A DNA stretch of 64,000 bases from Catenuloplanes atrovinosus (GTDB taxonomy: Bacteria; Actinomycetota; Actinomycetes; Mycobacteriales; Micromonosporaceae). Shown piece by piece: positions 41,791 to 51,014 of the stretch. The DNA lies in the NCBI RefSeq assembly GCF_031458235.1, contig NZ_JAVDYB010000001.1, positions 930,001-994,000 on the forward strand, given 5' to 3'. The position numbers and the translations under genes are program-made. The stretch's first letter is position 1; every line of letters starts with the position of its first letter. The notes below the pieces were generated by a model, which did not search any database, was not told the DNA's origin, and worked only from the letters and a program-made list of their open reading frames with translations.

Positions 41791-42102
41791 TCAGGGGCGG
41801 CGGCGGAGCGTGGCCAGCGTGATCGCGGTGAAGAGGAGCGTCACCACGCCCGTGACGATCAGCAGCGCGGTCACGGAGGCGTGACCGGCGGTAGGCGTGT
41901 CGACGTCGGCCATCCGGACCGGGACGGCGGTGGGGACGGGCTCGGCGCCGGGGGTCGCGTAGACCGGGTCCTGCCAGCAGGCGAGGAAGAGCAGGACGGC
42001 CAGGAACAGCAGGATCGCCCAGCGCACCACGCGGCGCCGGGTCAGGAACGGGCCGGCCTCCGAGGTGGAGGCCGGGATCGCGGGAGACCGGCGCGGGCTC
42101 AT
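41791..42102 (-). CDS. Small membrane protein with two helices
   Basis: 103 residues: an N-terminal cytosolic stretch, a membrane helix (V-V-R-W-A-I-L-L-F-L-A-V-L-L-F-L-A), an external loop of about 40 residues and a second helix (V-T-A-L-L-I-V-T-G-V-V-T-L-L-F) ending in L-R-R-R-P. It starts six bases after the stop of the large ricin-domain protein gene, so the two are cotranscribed. No family was recognised. Confidence 0.72.
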   Translation of the reverse strand: MSPRRSPAIPASTSEAGPFLTRRRVVRWAILLFLAVLLFLACWQDPVYATPGAEPVPTAVPVRMADVDTPTAGHASVTALLIVTGVVTLLFTAITLATLRRRP

Positions 42103-42108
42103 GGACGG

Positions 42109-44790
42109 CTACCCGGGGAGCGCGGTCCAGGACTGGTGGAGCAGGCCCTCCGGGTTCTGGAGCGCGAGCACGCGCGCGCCGCCGTACCGCTGCTCGCCCA
42201 GGCCGACCACCAGGTTGGCGCCGGCCGCGCGGAGCGTGAAGCCGTTGTCGGTGGGCAGCACGACCCAGAGCTGTTCATCGGCCGCCTCCTTGCAGGTGAC
42301 CTGGACGAGGGGGACTCCGGCGGCGACCTCGCCGCCCAGCGGGACCACGCACTTGTCGGTGACCCGGGAGACGAGCCGGAAGGCGTTGCCGACCCGGCGC
42401 AGGCTCCACTGCTGCTGGGTGACGCCCTCGGCGCGCTGGACCACGATCGGCGTGGACTCGTTGGTACGGGCCCCGTAGAGGTGCGCGGCGCCACCGGTGA
42501 GAGCGTTGTTGAGCTGGAACCAGCCCTCCATGATCGGGCGGGCGGCCGGCGCGGTCTTGGCGGCCAGCGCGTCCGTGAACCGTTCGCCGTCGCTGGTCAG
42601 CACCTGGATGCTGTACTCCGTGCCGGGCTGCAGGCCGATGATCCGGGCCCGGGTCGCCGCGGTGACGCCGATGATCTGCCCGTTGACCGCGACCGTGTAG
42701 TGCACCGCGTCCGCGTCCGCGTTCCAGCTGATCCGGGTGGACGTGCTGGTGGTGTCCCGGATCTTCAGGAAGCCGGGTGGCGGCGGTGCGCCGATCGGCG
42801 GCTCGCTGGCCAGGCCGGACTCGTCCGGCGGCGGGGCCGGCAGCGACGGCGTCGGCGAGGCGGCGGACGGCGTGGCCGAGGGCGCGGGTGAGGCGGTCGC
42901 GCCGCCGCCCACGCCGCCGCGCACCGGCTCCGGCAGGCTCTGATCGTCGTCGTCGCCGGCGTCCTCCGGGTCCTCGGGGTCCTCGGGGTCGTCCTCGCCG
43001 CCGGTGGGCGTGGGCGAGGCCGGCGTGGGCGAGGGCGATCTGGTCGCGGCCGTGGACCGCTGCGGCGACGGTGTGGGGCTGACGCGCGCCGGCGGTGCGA
43101 CGCCGGCCGGCCGGTCGGGCGTCTGCCCGGTGGCCGGTGCCTCGGCCGGGGCGGGCTCGCGGATCAGGAACTCGCTGTTCGCCAGGTTCCAGTTCTGCGC
43201 GAGGTAGCTGCCCGGCTCCGGGGCGGTGTTGAAGTAGTCGTCGCCGCCGCAGTCGAGCAGCGCCTCGGCGGACGGGCTCTCGCAGCTGGTACGGACCTCC
43301 TCGCCGCTCTCGTCGGCGTAGCACATCAGGTCGTGGTCGTCGAGGCAGTGGCCCATGCCGGTGCCGTTCGGCGCGGTGTCGGCGACGCCGCCGAGCGTGT
43401 GCACGAGCTGGTGCGTGGCCATCGGCGCGGACCAGCAGCCGGCGTCCACCCGCGCGTACGACGGGCCGCCGTTGTTCAGGTTTCCCGCCTCGGCGCGGGT
43501 GTCCTTGATGAACGTGGCGATGCCGCAGTAGACGTTCGTGTCCGCAAAGATCAGGTACTTCCGGTCGGTGCGGTCGTAGCCGAGCGCGCGCATGCCCTCG
43601 AGCGTCTGGTCGAAGCTGCGCAGCCGGTCGGCCGGGAGCTGCACCTCGGTCACGTCCACGCGGCAGTCGGGCGTGGTGACGTAGCGGACGTGGCGGATGC
43701 CGCCGGTGCGGGCCGCGCTCGCGGAGAAGATCTCGTCGACCTCCGCGGACCACCGGCGGATCGACGGCAGGTACCGGCTGTACCGGCTGACCGCGTCCGT
43801 CGGGTACGCGTAGATGACCTGCACCCGCTTGCCCTGGTAGCCGTCGCCCTCGCAGGCCACGCCGTCGTCGCCCATGGTGAACGCGTCGTCGCCGCTGGCC
43901 GGGTCCGGCACCAGCGCGGGCATCGAGCTGGCCGGCACGACCGCGCCCTCGTCGCGCACCACCTCCGCGTCGTCCGGCACGCCGGTGGTGTCCCGGACCG
44001 GCTCGACCAGCGGCGGCACGCCCTCCGCGATCGGCGCCACGTCCTGGGTGACCTTGAACGACGGCGGTGCCGGGTCCGGCCCGTACGAGCAGACGTCCTC
44101 GGTGCCGTTGACCTCGTAGGCGCCGATGCAGAGCGAGTTGCGGGCGGCCGGTGTGAGCCCGTCGTAGACCAGTCCGTCCTCGGGCTGGCTGGCCGGCAGC
44201 GCCGCGATCGGCACCAGGCCGGGCAGCGAGGAGATGCCGGGCGACCACTGGGTGAGCACCGCGGGCATCAGCAGCAGGAGCACGCCGAGCAGCACGGCGC
44301 CGGTGGCCAGGTTGATCCGCCTGGGCAGGCGCGCGGTGGCGGCCAGGTCGCGCGCGGCCGAGGTGCGCCGGACGACCTCGCCGTGCCGTTTCGCGGCGCG
44401 CGGGGAGACCGGGGCGGCCACCGCGGGACGGCCGCCGCGGTCGCGCCGGATCGCCTGCACGCGCATGAGCTGCGTGCGGCTGGCCCAGGCGGGCAGTTCC
44501 TGGACGCGGCGGCGGGCGCCCTCCCGGCGTACCGCCGAGGGGGTCAGGGTCTCGTTCTCCGGCGTCACCTGCGGCGTCGGCGTGAGGCGGTCGCGCAGCG
44601 ACGTGATCGCCGGGACCACCCGGGCGGTGACCAGCGCGCGCACGCTGTCCCAGCGCCCCTTCAGGCGCGGCTCGGGCGCGCCCGCGCGACGGTGCCGCGC
44701 GGACGTCGAGGCGAAGGACGCCGGAAGATCCCGGATGAATGAGCGCGTTGTGGCCGTTCGCCGCCGGGGAAGCTCGCGGTGCGACGACAC
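42109..44790 (-). CDS. Membrane-anchored protein with metalloprotease-like, FnIII and ricin-type domains
   Basis: 893 residues. About 160 basic cytosolic residues are followed by one membrane helix (161-180) and a long external part. Residues 310-545 resemble actinobacterial secreted metalloprotease-like proteins with T-H-Q-L-V-H-T-L-G-G (460-468) and H-C-L-D-D-H-D-L-M-C-Y after it. The expected Glu of HExxH is Gln here (Q461), so peptidase activity is doubtful. A Pro/Thr/Ser and Glu/Asp linker, a fibronectin III domain (about 700-790) and a ricin-type beta-trefoil with Q-x-W repeats end the chain, implying carbohydrate binding. GTG 44790 follows GGAGG. The open frame beyond it is a shadow. 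Confidence 0.82.
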   Translation of the reverse strand: MSSHRELPRRRTATTRSFIRDLPASFASTSARHRRAGAPEPRLKGRWDSVRALVTARVVPAITSLRDRLTPTPQVTPENETLTPSAVRREGARRRVQELPAWASRTQLMRVQAIRRDRGGRPAVAAPVSPRAAKRHGEVVRRTSAARDLAATARLPRRINLATGAVLLGVLLLLMPAVLTQWSPGISSLPGLVPIAALPASQPEDGLVYDGLTPAARNSLCIGAYEVNGTEDVCSYGPDPAPPSFKVTQDVAPIAEGVPPLVEPVRDTTGVPDDAEVVRDEGAVVPASSMPALVPDPASGDDAFTMGDDGVACEGDGYQGKRVQVIYAYPTDAVSRYSRYLPSIRRWSAEVDEIFSASAARTGGIRHVRYVTTPDCRVDVTEVQLPADRLRSFDQTLEGMRALGYDRTDRKYLIFADTNVYCGIATFIKDTRAEAGNLNNGGPSYARVDAGCWSAPMATHQLVHTLGGVADTAPNGTGMGHCLDDHDLMCYADESGEEVRTSCESPSAEALLDCGGDDYFNTAPEPGSYLAQNWNLANSEFLIREPAPAEAPATGQTPDRPAGVAPPARVSPTPSPQRSTAATRSPSPTPASPTPTGGEDDPEDPEDPEDAGDDDDQSLPEPVRGGVGGGATASPAPSATPSAASPTPSLPAPPPDESGLASEPPIGAPPPPGFLKIRDTTSTSTRISWNADADAVHYTVAVNGQIIGVTAATRARIIGLQPGTEYSIQVLTSDGERFTDALAAKTAPAARPIMEGWFQLNNALTGGAAHLYGARTNESTPIVVQRAEGVTQQQWSLRRVGNAFRLVSRVTDKCVVPLGGEVAAGVPLVQVTCKEAADEQLWVVLPTDNGFTLRAAGANLVVGLGEQRYGGARVLALQNPEGLLHQSWTALPG

Positions 44791-44936
44791 GCGTGTGATA
44801 CCTCCGCATGGTGGGCGCGCGACGGGGTGAGGGTTTGGGGGACCGCACCCCGCCGCGCGCGGGTTACACCGGACCGGGGTGTGGGGACGAAATGCGGGCG
44901 GTGGTCCGACGTAACCGGATGGGATCGGGTAGAAGA

Positions 44937-44950
44937 CTGCCACCTGGCAG
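44937..44950. promoter_or_regulatory. Palindrome in the intergenic region 44791-45021
   Basis: CTGCCA-CC-TGGCAG has 6-bp arms and a two-base centre. It lies about 150 bases upstream of the ricin-domain gene start and 70 bases past the histidine kinase stop, both on the minus strand. It may be an operator or a weak terminator. Confidence 0.3.
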
Positions 44951-45021
44951 ATGGCTGTGGGAATGGGCTTAAGGCGAAACTAAGCAAAGTTTGGATTTCG
45001 GATCGTTGGGTGTCCTGCACA

Positions 45022-46425
45022 TCACTCCGAGTGATCCCGCGGGCGCGGCCACCGGGGCCGTCCGGGTTCGCCCGCCAGGCGTCCGACCAGGCCGAACCGG
45101 CTGGCCTGCTTGGGTTTGGCCTCCGCGTCGCCGAACAGCATGACCACGCTGGCACCGCCGAGCGACGACCGCGCGATGCTCACCGAGCCGCCGGTGGCCA
45201 GCGTGGCCCGCTTCGCGATGTCCAGCCCGAGCCCGGTGGAACCGCGGTCGGACGCGCCGCGCTGCAGCGCCCGCTCCGGGTCCGCGATGCCGGTGCCCGC
45301 GTCGTCGACCCGGATCGCGATCCAGCCGTCCCGCCGGGACACACCGATCTCGAACGCGGTGCCCTGCGCGGTGTACCGGAACACGTTGCCCAGCACCGCG
45401 TCCAGCGCGGCGGCCAGCTCGGACCGGGGTACCTGCACCGGGATGCGGGTCTGCGCGCCGATCACCCGGTACGGCCGGTTCTGGTCGCCGGCCAGCGCGG
45501 ACCAGAACGTCATCCGCTCCCGGACCACCTCGCTGGCGTCGCAGCCGCCGTCCTCCGGCGGTGGCGCACCCCGGTCCGCGACCGCGCGCCGGGTGGTGGT
45601 GATCAGCGCGTCCACCTCGCCCTCGAGCGTCACGATCGCCTGCCGGATGCGCCGGATGGTGCGCCGCCGGTCCAGCTCCGCCGCGGAGAAGTCGCCGACG
45701 CTGGTGTCGTCCGGGTCGAGCGCCTCCGCGTCCAGCCGCAGCACGGTCAGCGGGGTACGCAGCCGGTGCGACAGGTCCGCCACCATCTCCCGCTCGTTGG
45801 TGCGCGAGGTGACCAGCCGGTCCGCCATCCGGTTGAACGCGTACCCGGCCTCGGCCAGCTCGCGCGGCCCGGTCGGCTGGATGCGCACGCCGAGGTCGCC
45901 GTCGCCGACCGCCATCGCGGCCCGGACCAGCGACCGCGCGGAGCCGACCGTCTTCGCGGCCAGCCGGTCGACGACGAACACGCTGGCCGCGACCAGGCCG
46001 AGCGCGATCAGCGCGAGCGTCCACCAGATCGCGGGCACGCCGTCGTTGAGCGCGTGATCGGGCACGAAGACCTCGATCACCGCGGTGTTCTCGCCGACGA
46101 TCACCGGCTCCAGCCGCAGCGCGCCGCCGTCCGAGTCCACCACGATCGGGCGGCCGGCGCCGACCGTCCGCTCCAGGTCGGCGTCGGAGGCGCGGCCGGT
46201 CGCGGACTCGTTGGAGAGCCCGAGCACCACCGGGGTGTCGGTCAGCGGTCCGCTGCCGGCCGCCTCGATCGCGCGCCGCACGCCCGCCTCGTCGGCCTGC
46301 GCGGCCAGCGCGCCGGCCACGATCGCACTGCGCCGGCCGGCCTCGGTCAGCGCGCGCTCGCGTGCGTCCTCCCGGACCTGGACGGCCAGCGGGATCACGA
46401 AGACCAGCGCCGCCACCGCGGTCAT
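45022..46425 (-). CDS. OmpR-class sensor histidine kinase
   Basis: About 467 residues. A first membrane helix (A-A-L-V-F-V-I-P-L-A-V), an external sensor region of about 110 residues, a second helix (T-L-A-L-I-A-L-G-L-V-A-A-S-V-F-V-V) and a HAMP segment precede the kinase core. The phospho-accepting His is in D-L-S-H-R-L-R-T-P-L. N-V-F-R-Y-T, D-D-A-G-T-G-I and S-T-G-L-G-L-D-I-A are the ATP-binding boxes. The start is unclear: ATG 46425 gives a chain starting in the first helix, while a non-ATG start nearer the regulator's stop at 46455 is likely. Partner of the regulator upstream. Confidence 0.87.
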   Translation of the reverse strand: MTAVAALVFVIPLAVQVREDARERALTEAGRRSAIVAGALAAQADEAGVRRAIEAAGSGPLTDTPVVLGLSNESATGRASDADLERTVGAGRPIVVDSDGGALRLEPVIVGENTAVIEVFVPDHALNDGVPAIWWTLALIALGLVAASVFVVDRLAAKTVGSARSLVRAAMAVGDGDLGVRIQPTGPRELAEAGYAFNRMADRLVTSRTNEREMVADLSHRLRTPLTVLRLDAEALDPDDTSVGDFSAAELDRRRTIRRIRQAIVTLEGEVDALITTTRRAVADRGAPPPEDGGCDASEVVRERMTFWSALAGDQNRPYRVIGAQTRIPVQVPRSELAAALDAVLGNVFRYTAQGTAFEIGVSRRDGWIAIRVDDAGTGIADPERALQRGASDRGSTGLGLDIAKRATLATGGSVSIARSSLGGASVVMLFGDAEAKPKQASRFGLVGRLAGEPGRPRWPRPRDHSE

Positions 46426-46454
46426 CGCCGCGCTGACGTACGCCAGCCCGGCCC

Positions 46455-47144
46455 TCAGTCCGGTGCCACCAACCGGAATCCGACCCCCCGCACGGTGCGC
46501 AGGTAGCGGGGTTTCGCCGCGGACTCGCCCAGCTTGCGACGAAGCCAGTACAGGTGCACGTCGATCGTCTGGTCCTCGCCGACCGATGGCTGTCGCCATA
46601 CCTCCTCCAACAGCTCCCGGCGGGACACCACGCGGCCCGGGCGGGCCGCGAGATAGGCGAGCAGGTCGAATTCCTTGCGGGTCAGCGCCAGCGGCGCGCC
46701 GTCGAGCTGCGCGGAGCGCTCGCCGACGTCGACGCGCAGGCCGCCGACCTGGTGCACGGCCGGCTGGGCCGTGCGGGTGGCCCGCCCGGCGCGGCGCAGC
46801 ACGGTGGTGATGCGCGCGTCCAGGTGGGCGCCGGTGAACGGCTTGACCATGTAGTCGTCCGCGCCGGAGCGCAGCAGCCGGACGATGGACTGCTCGTCGT
46901 CCCGCGCGGTGGCGATGATGATCGGCACGTCCGTGATGCCGCGCAGCATCCGCAGCGCGTCCGCGCCGTCCAGGTCGGGCAGCCCGAGGTCCAGCACGAC
47001 CAGGTCCGGGGTCTCCGCGGCGACGCGGCGCAGGGCTTCCAGCGCCGTGCCGACGGCATGGACGGCATGCCCACGATCGGCGAGGCTGCGCAACATCGCA
47101 CCCCGCACGACGTGGTCGTCCTCGACGAGCAACACCGTGGCCAT
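46455..47144 (-). CDS. OmpR-family response regulator
   Basis: 229 residues. Receiver domain: V-E-D-D near the start, the phosphorylated Asp in V-V-L-D-L-G-L-P, then I-A-T-A-R and Y-M-V-K-P-F. The C-terminal winged helix has F-D-L-L-A-Y-L-A, Q-T-I-D-V-H-L-Y-W-L-R-R-K-L-G and R-T-V-R-G-V-G-F-R-L, all typical of OmpR/PhoB. ATG 47144. It is the first gene of the pair with the kinase 30 bases downstream. Confidence 0.92.
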   Translation of the reverse strand: MATVLLVEDDHVVRGAMLRSLADRGHAVHAVGTALEALRRVAAETPDLVVLDLGLPDLDGADALRMLRGITDVPIIIATARDDEQSIVRLLRSGADDYMVKPFTGAHLDARITTVLRRAGRATRTAQPAVHQVGGLRVDVGERSAQLDGAPLALTRKEFDLLAYLAARPGRVVSRRELLEEVWRQPSVGEDQTIDVHLYWLRRKLGESAAKPRYLRTVRGVGFRLVAPD

Positions 47145-47202
47145 GCGAAGAACGTACTTGGCGTGGCAAGCGTCGCGGCGCGCAGGGCATCGATGTTGTG
47201 GG

Positions 47203-47331
47203 ATGAGTCAGGAAATATCAGGCGATAAAGACCGGTCCATCGGTACGGATTTCGACCGCTCTCCCGACCCGCCGCCGCCGTTCGGCGTACCCCTGCCGAC
47301 CGGGGGACGAACTGCTAAGAATGCGGAATGA
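47203..47331 (+). CDS. Possible small protein or leader overlapping the aldo/keto reductase start
   Basis: ATG 47203 reads 42 codons (polar, with D-R-S-P-D-P-P-P-P-F-G) to a TGA that overlaps the ATG of the next gene (ATGA at 47328). The aldo/keto reductase lacks a clear ribosome site of its own, which would fit translational coupling. There is no strong ribosome site here either, so it could be chance. Confidence 0.3.
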   Translation: MSQEISGDKDRSIGTDFDRSPDPPPPFGVPLPTGGRTAKNAE

Positions 47332-48362
47332 CCTACATTCCGGCTCCCGACCGTTATGACGGCCCGATGCGGTACCGGCGCACCGGGCGTTCCGGACTCG
47401 ACCTGCCGGTGCTGTCACTGGGGCTGTGGCACAACTTCGGCGACGACGTGGCGATCGAGACGCAGCGGGACATCGTGCGGCACGCGTTCGACGCCGGCAT
47501 CACCCACTTCGACCTGGCCAACAACTACGGGCCGCCGTACGGCGCGGCCGAGCTCAACTTCGGGCGGCTGCTGCGGGAGGACCTGCGTCCGTACCGTGAC
47601 GAGATCGTCGTCTCCACCAAGGCCGGCTGGGACATGTGGCCGGGGCCGTACGGGCAGGGCGGCGGCTCGCGCAAGTACGTGCTGGCCAGCCTGGACCAGT
47701 CGCTGGCCCGGCTCGGGCTGGACCACGTCGACACCTTCTACTCGCACCGGTACGACCCGGACACGCCGCTGGAGGAGACCGCGACCGCGCTGGACACCGC
47801 GGTGCGCTCGGGCCGGGCGCTGTACGTCGGCATCTCCTCCTACGACGCGGACCACACCCGTGAGATGGCCGGCCTGCTGCGCGGGCTCGGCACACCGTTG
47901 CTGATCCACCAGCCGTCGTACTCGATGCTCAACCGCTGGATCGAGACCGAGGGCCTGCTCGACGCGGCGGCCGAGGTGGGCGCCGGCGTGATCGGCTTCA
48001 CCGCGCTGGCCCAGGGCCTGCTCACCGGCAAGTACCTGGACGGCGTGCCGTCCGGGTCCCGCGTCGACCAGGGCAAGTACACGATCGACGACGACCGCGT
48101 GGCGCAGCTGACCGCGCTGAACGAGATCGCCGGCCGCCGCGGGCAGACGCTCGCGCAGCTGGCGCTGGCCTGGGCGCTGCGCGACCCGCGGGTGACCTCG
48201 CTGGTCATCGGCGCGAGCAGCACCGCCCAGCTGGACCAGAACATCGGCGCGCTGGCCGTCCCGGACTTCTCCGGCGAGGAGCTGGCGGAGATCGACAAGG
48301 TGCTGGCCACGAACACCACCTCGGTGGACGAGTGGGAGGACGCGCGCCGCGGCACGCTCTGA
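47328..48362 (+). CDS. Aldo/keto reductase, MgrA/YghZ-like (glyceraldehyde 3-phosphate reductase type)
   Basis: 344 residues. D62 and Y67 (F-D-L-A-N-N-Y-G), K98 (S-T-K-A-G) and the His in Y-S-H-R-Y-D form the AKR tetrad. The insert [12 protein letters not shown] and the early [10 protein letters not shown] motif match the YghZ/AKR14-type enzymes, which reduce L-glyceraldehyde 3-phosphate and methylglyoxal. ATG 47328. It is divergent from the two-component genes. Confidence 0.9.
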   Translation: MTYIPAPDRYDGPMRYRRTGRSGLDLPVLSLGLWHNFGDDVAIETQRDIVRHAFDAGITHFDLANNYGPPYGAAELNFGRLLREDLRPYRDEIVVSTKAGWDMWPGPYGQGGGSRKYVLASLDQSLARLGLDHVDTFYSHRYDPDTPLEETATALDTAVRSGRALYVGISSYDADHTREMAGLLRGLGTPLLIHQPSYSMLNRWIETEGLLDAAAEVGAGVIGFTALAQGLLTGKYLDGVPSGSRVDQGKYTIDDDRVAQLTALNEIAGRRGQTLAQLALAWALRDPRVTSLVIGASSTAQLDQNIGALAVPDFSGEELAEIDKVLATNTTSVDEWEDARRGTL

Positions 48363-48667
48363 CCCGGCGCCGGGCCGGACTCCGGCGGCCGGTGGGTACA
48401 GCCCGAAACCACTGCTGCCGGACATCCGCCGGTACGCGGACACCGGCGCCGTCGCGGCGCGGGGCCGGTGCTCGCCCGCCCGCCGCGCGTGCGGGAGGAT
48501 CGCGCGCGGGAAGCGTACGACCTGGCCGACGCGCCCGGGGCGGGTCCGGCGGCTCGGTCCGTGCGGCGGCCCGGACCGCGCGAGGCAGGAGCGCGTCCCT
48601 CGTCGGCGGCGGCGTGCGCAGCGATAGCATCGGTGGGTTACTCGACCGACCGAACGGAGATCCCACC
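48363..48667. other. Leader region of thrS, no T-box seen
   Basis: This 305-base gap begins with a GC-rich hairpin-forming sequence (CCGGCGCCGG, 48364 onward), a plausible terminator for the reductase gene, and ends with GGAGAT before GTG 48668. I looked for the T-box consensus used by some actinobacterial aminoacyl-tRNA synthetase leaders and saw none. No gene is supported. Confidence 0.45.
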
Positions 48668-50782
48668 GTGTCCGCACCGACATCGAAGCCCGCTGAGACG
48701 GACCAAGTCGTCGTCCCGGCCGGGACGACGGCGGCCGACGCGGTGGCGGCGATCGGCCTGCCGCTCGCCGGCCCGAAGGCGATCGTCGTGGTCCGCGACG
48801 AGCACGGCAAGCTGCACGACCTGGACTGGTCCGCCGACCACGAGACCGTGATGACGCCGGTCCCGCTGGACTCGCCGGACGGGCTGAACGTGCTGCGTCA
48901 CTCCACCGCGCACGTGCTCGCCCAGGCCGTGCAGGACCTGTTCCCGGAGGCGAAGCTCGGCATCGGGCCGTACATCCGGGACGGTTTCTACTACGACTTC
49001 GACGTGGCCAAGCCGTTCACGCCGGACGATCTCGGCAAGATCGAGAAGAAGATGCAGGAGATCATCAAGAGCAACCAGCGGTTCCGCCGCCGGGAGTTCT
49101 CCTCCATCGAGCAGGCCCGCGAGGAACTGGCCAACGAGCCGTACAAGCTGGAGCTGGTCGGCGAGGCCGGCGCCGGTGGCTTCGACGCCGAGGAGATCAT
49201 GGAGGTCGGCGGCGGCGAGCTGACCATCTACGACAACCTGGACGCGTCCGGCGAGAAGGTCTGCTGGGGCGACCTGTGCCGCGGCCCGCACCTGCCGAAC
49301 ACGCGGCTGATCGGCGCGTTTAAGCTGCAGCGCTCCGCCGCGGCCTACTGGCGGGGCAGCGAGAAGAACCCACAGCTCCAGCGGGTGTACGGGACGGCCT
49401 GGCCGACCCGGGACGCGCTCAAGGCGTACCAGAAGCTGCTGGAGGAGGCGGCCCGCCGCGACCACCGCAAGCTCGGCGCGGAGCTCGACCTGTTCTCCTT
49501 CCCGGACGAGATCGGCTCCGGCCTCGCGGTGTTCCACCCGAAGGGCGGCATCATCCGGCGCGAGCTGGAGAACTACTCCCGCGAGCGGCACGAGACGGCC
49601 GGCTACTCGTTCGTGAACACGCCGCACATCACCAAGGGCAGCCTGTTCGAGACCTCCGGGCATCTGCAGTGGTACGCGGACGGCATGTTCCCGCCCATGG
49701 AGGTCGAGGGCGCGAACTACTACCTCAAGCCGATGAACTGCCCGTTCCACAACCTGATCTTCCGGAGCCGCGGCCGGTCCTACCGTGAGCTGCCGCTGCG
49801 CCTGTTCGAGTTCGGCAGCGTCTACCGGTACGAGAAGTCCGGCGTGATCCACGGCCTCACCCGGGTGCGCGGCATGACGCAGGACGACGCGCACATCTAC
49901 TGCACGCCGGAGCAGATGGGCGACGAGCTGAAGTCGCTGCTAACGTTCGTGCTCGACCTGCTGCGAGACTACGGCCTGGACGACTTCTACCTCGAGTTGT
50001 CCACCCGCAACCCGGAGAAGTCCGTGGGTACGGACGAGAACTGGGACCGGGCCACCGAGGCGCTGCGGATCGCGGCCGAGGACTCCGGCCTCGAACTGGT
50101 CCCCGACCCGGGCGGCGCGGCGTTCTACGGCCCGAAGATCTCGGTCCAGGCGCGCGACGCGATCGGCCGCACCTGGCAGATGTCCACCATCCAGGTGGAC
50201 TTCAACCTGCCGGAGCGGTTCGACCTGGAGTTCGCCGCGTCCGACGGCTCCCGCCAGCGGCCCGTGATGATCCACCGAGCGCTGTTCGGGTCGATCGAGC
50301 GCTTCTTCGGCGTGCTCACCGAGCACTACGCGGGCGCGTTCCCGGCCTGGCTGGCGCCGGTGCAGGTGGTCGGCATCCCGATCCGCGAGGACCACGCCTC
50401 CTACCTGGAGGGCTTCATCTACCTGCTGAAGGCCGCGGGCATCCGGGCCGAACTGGACGCGGGCGACGATCGGATGCAGAAGAAGATCCGTACCGCGCAG
50501 CAGCAGAAGATCCCGTTCATGGTGCTGGCCGGCGACGACGACGTGGCCGGTCAGACCGTGTCGTTCCGCTACCGCGACGGCTCGCAGCGCAACGGCGTGC
50601 CGCTGGACGAGGCGGTCCGGCACGTCTCCGACATCGTCCGCTCCCGCACCAACGTGCCGCCGTCGGCGAACCCGGTGGCGGAGCCGCCCGCGCCCGACAC
50701 CAGCGCGGCCGACCTGGAGGAGCGGACCATGCAGGAGGTGACGGCGCTCGCCAACCAGGCGGCCGCCAAGCACGCGCGGTGA
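48668..50782 (+). CDS. thrS: Threonyl-tRNA synthetase
   Basis: 704-residue class II synthetase that charges tRNA-Thr. After a partial TGS-like N-terminal domain, the editing domain shows R-H-S-T-A-H-V-L-A and G-P-H-L-P. The catalytic core has motif 2 [10 protein letters not shown] with [18 protein letters not shown] with the zinc Cys, and motif 3 near [13 protein letters not shown]. The anticodon-binding domain ends the chain. GTG 48668 is preceded by GGAGAT. A strong terminator follows. Confidence 0.96.
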   Translation: MSAPTSKPAETDQVVVPAGTTAADAVAAIGLPLAGPKAIVVVRDEHGKLHDLDWSADHETVMTPVPLDSPDGLNVLRHSTAHVLAQAVQDLFPEAKLGIGPYIRDGFYYDFDVAKPFTPDDLGKIEKKMQEIIKSNQRFRRREFSSIEQAREELANEPYKLELVGEAGAGGFDAEEIMEVGGGELTIYDNLDASGEKVCWGDLCRGPHLPNTRLIGAFKLQRSAAAYWRGSEKNPQLQRVYGTAWPTRDALKAYQKLLEEAARRDHRKLGAELDLFSFPDEIGSGLAVFHPKGGIIRRELENYSRERHETAGYSFVNTPHITKGSLFETSGHLQWYADGMFPPMEVEGANYYLKPMNCPFHNLIFRSRGRSYRELPLRLFEFGSVYRYEKSGVIHGLTRVRGMTQDDAHIYCTPEQMGDELKSLLTFVLDLLRDYGLDDFYLELSTRNPEKSVGTDENWDRATEALRIAAEDSGLELVPDPGGAAFYGPKISVQARDAIGRTWQMSTIQVDFNLPERFDLEFAASDGSRQRPVMIHRALFGSIERFFGVLTEHYAGAFPAWLAPVQVVGIPIREDHASYLEGFIYLLKAAGIRAELDAGDDRMQKKIRTAQQQKIPFMVLAGDDDVAGQTVSFRYRDGSQRNGVPLDEAVRHVSDIVRSRTNVPPSANPVAEPPAPDTSAADLEERTMQEVTALANQAAAKHAR

Positions 50783-50790
50783 CGTCGTGA

Positions 50791-50826
50791 CGCGACGGGC
50801 CGGGGCGCGTGACCCGGCCCGTCGCG
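50791..50826 (+). terminator. Strong stem-loop terminator after thrS
   Basis: Perfect 14-bp stem (CGCGACGGGCCGGG at 50791-50804 with 50813-50826) and an 8-base loop, eight bases after the stop. Confidence 0.85.
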
Positions 50827-50866
50827 CGTTTCCGGGGCGTTGCAACAAAGCTGCACATCGATGTCA

Positions 50867-50896
50867 TTGACCGTGTCGCCGGGCGCGCGTTAGCGT
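50867..50896 (+). promoter_or_regulatory. Putative promoter of the pectinesterase gene
   Basis: TTGACC (50867-50872) and TAGCGT (50891-50896), separated by 18 bases, resemble an actinobacterial sigma70-type promoter. The start site would fall at about 50903, just ahead of the operator-like site. Confidence 0.5.
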
Positions 50897-50911
50897 CGTT
50901 CCAGGTGCGCG

Positions 50912-50925
50912 GGTAAGCGCTTTCC
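50912..50925 (+). promoter_or_regulatory. LacI-family operator-like palindrome upstream of pectinesterase
   Basis: GGTAAGCGCTTTCC is a near-perfect palindrome around the AAGCGCTT core shared by many LacI-family operators. It lies directly downstream of the putative promoter, where a bound repressor would block transcription in the absence of a sugar inducer. Confidence 0.6.
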
Positions 50926-51014
50926 CTCGGTGTCGCGGTCCCGCCGGCTCCACGTGTTCACCGCTCAGTCCCGTGTTTCCGCGCCGCGTTCGCCCACCCC
51001 GGAGGAGCACGCCC

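Noticed and set aside
48363-48667. Possible T-box riboswitch ahead of thrS
   Set aside because: No T-box core or typical specifier stem was seen; only GC-rich inverted repeats.
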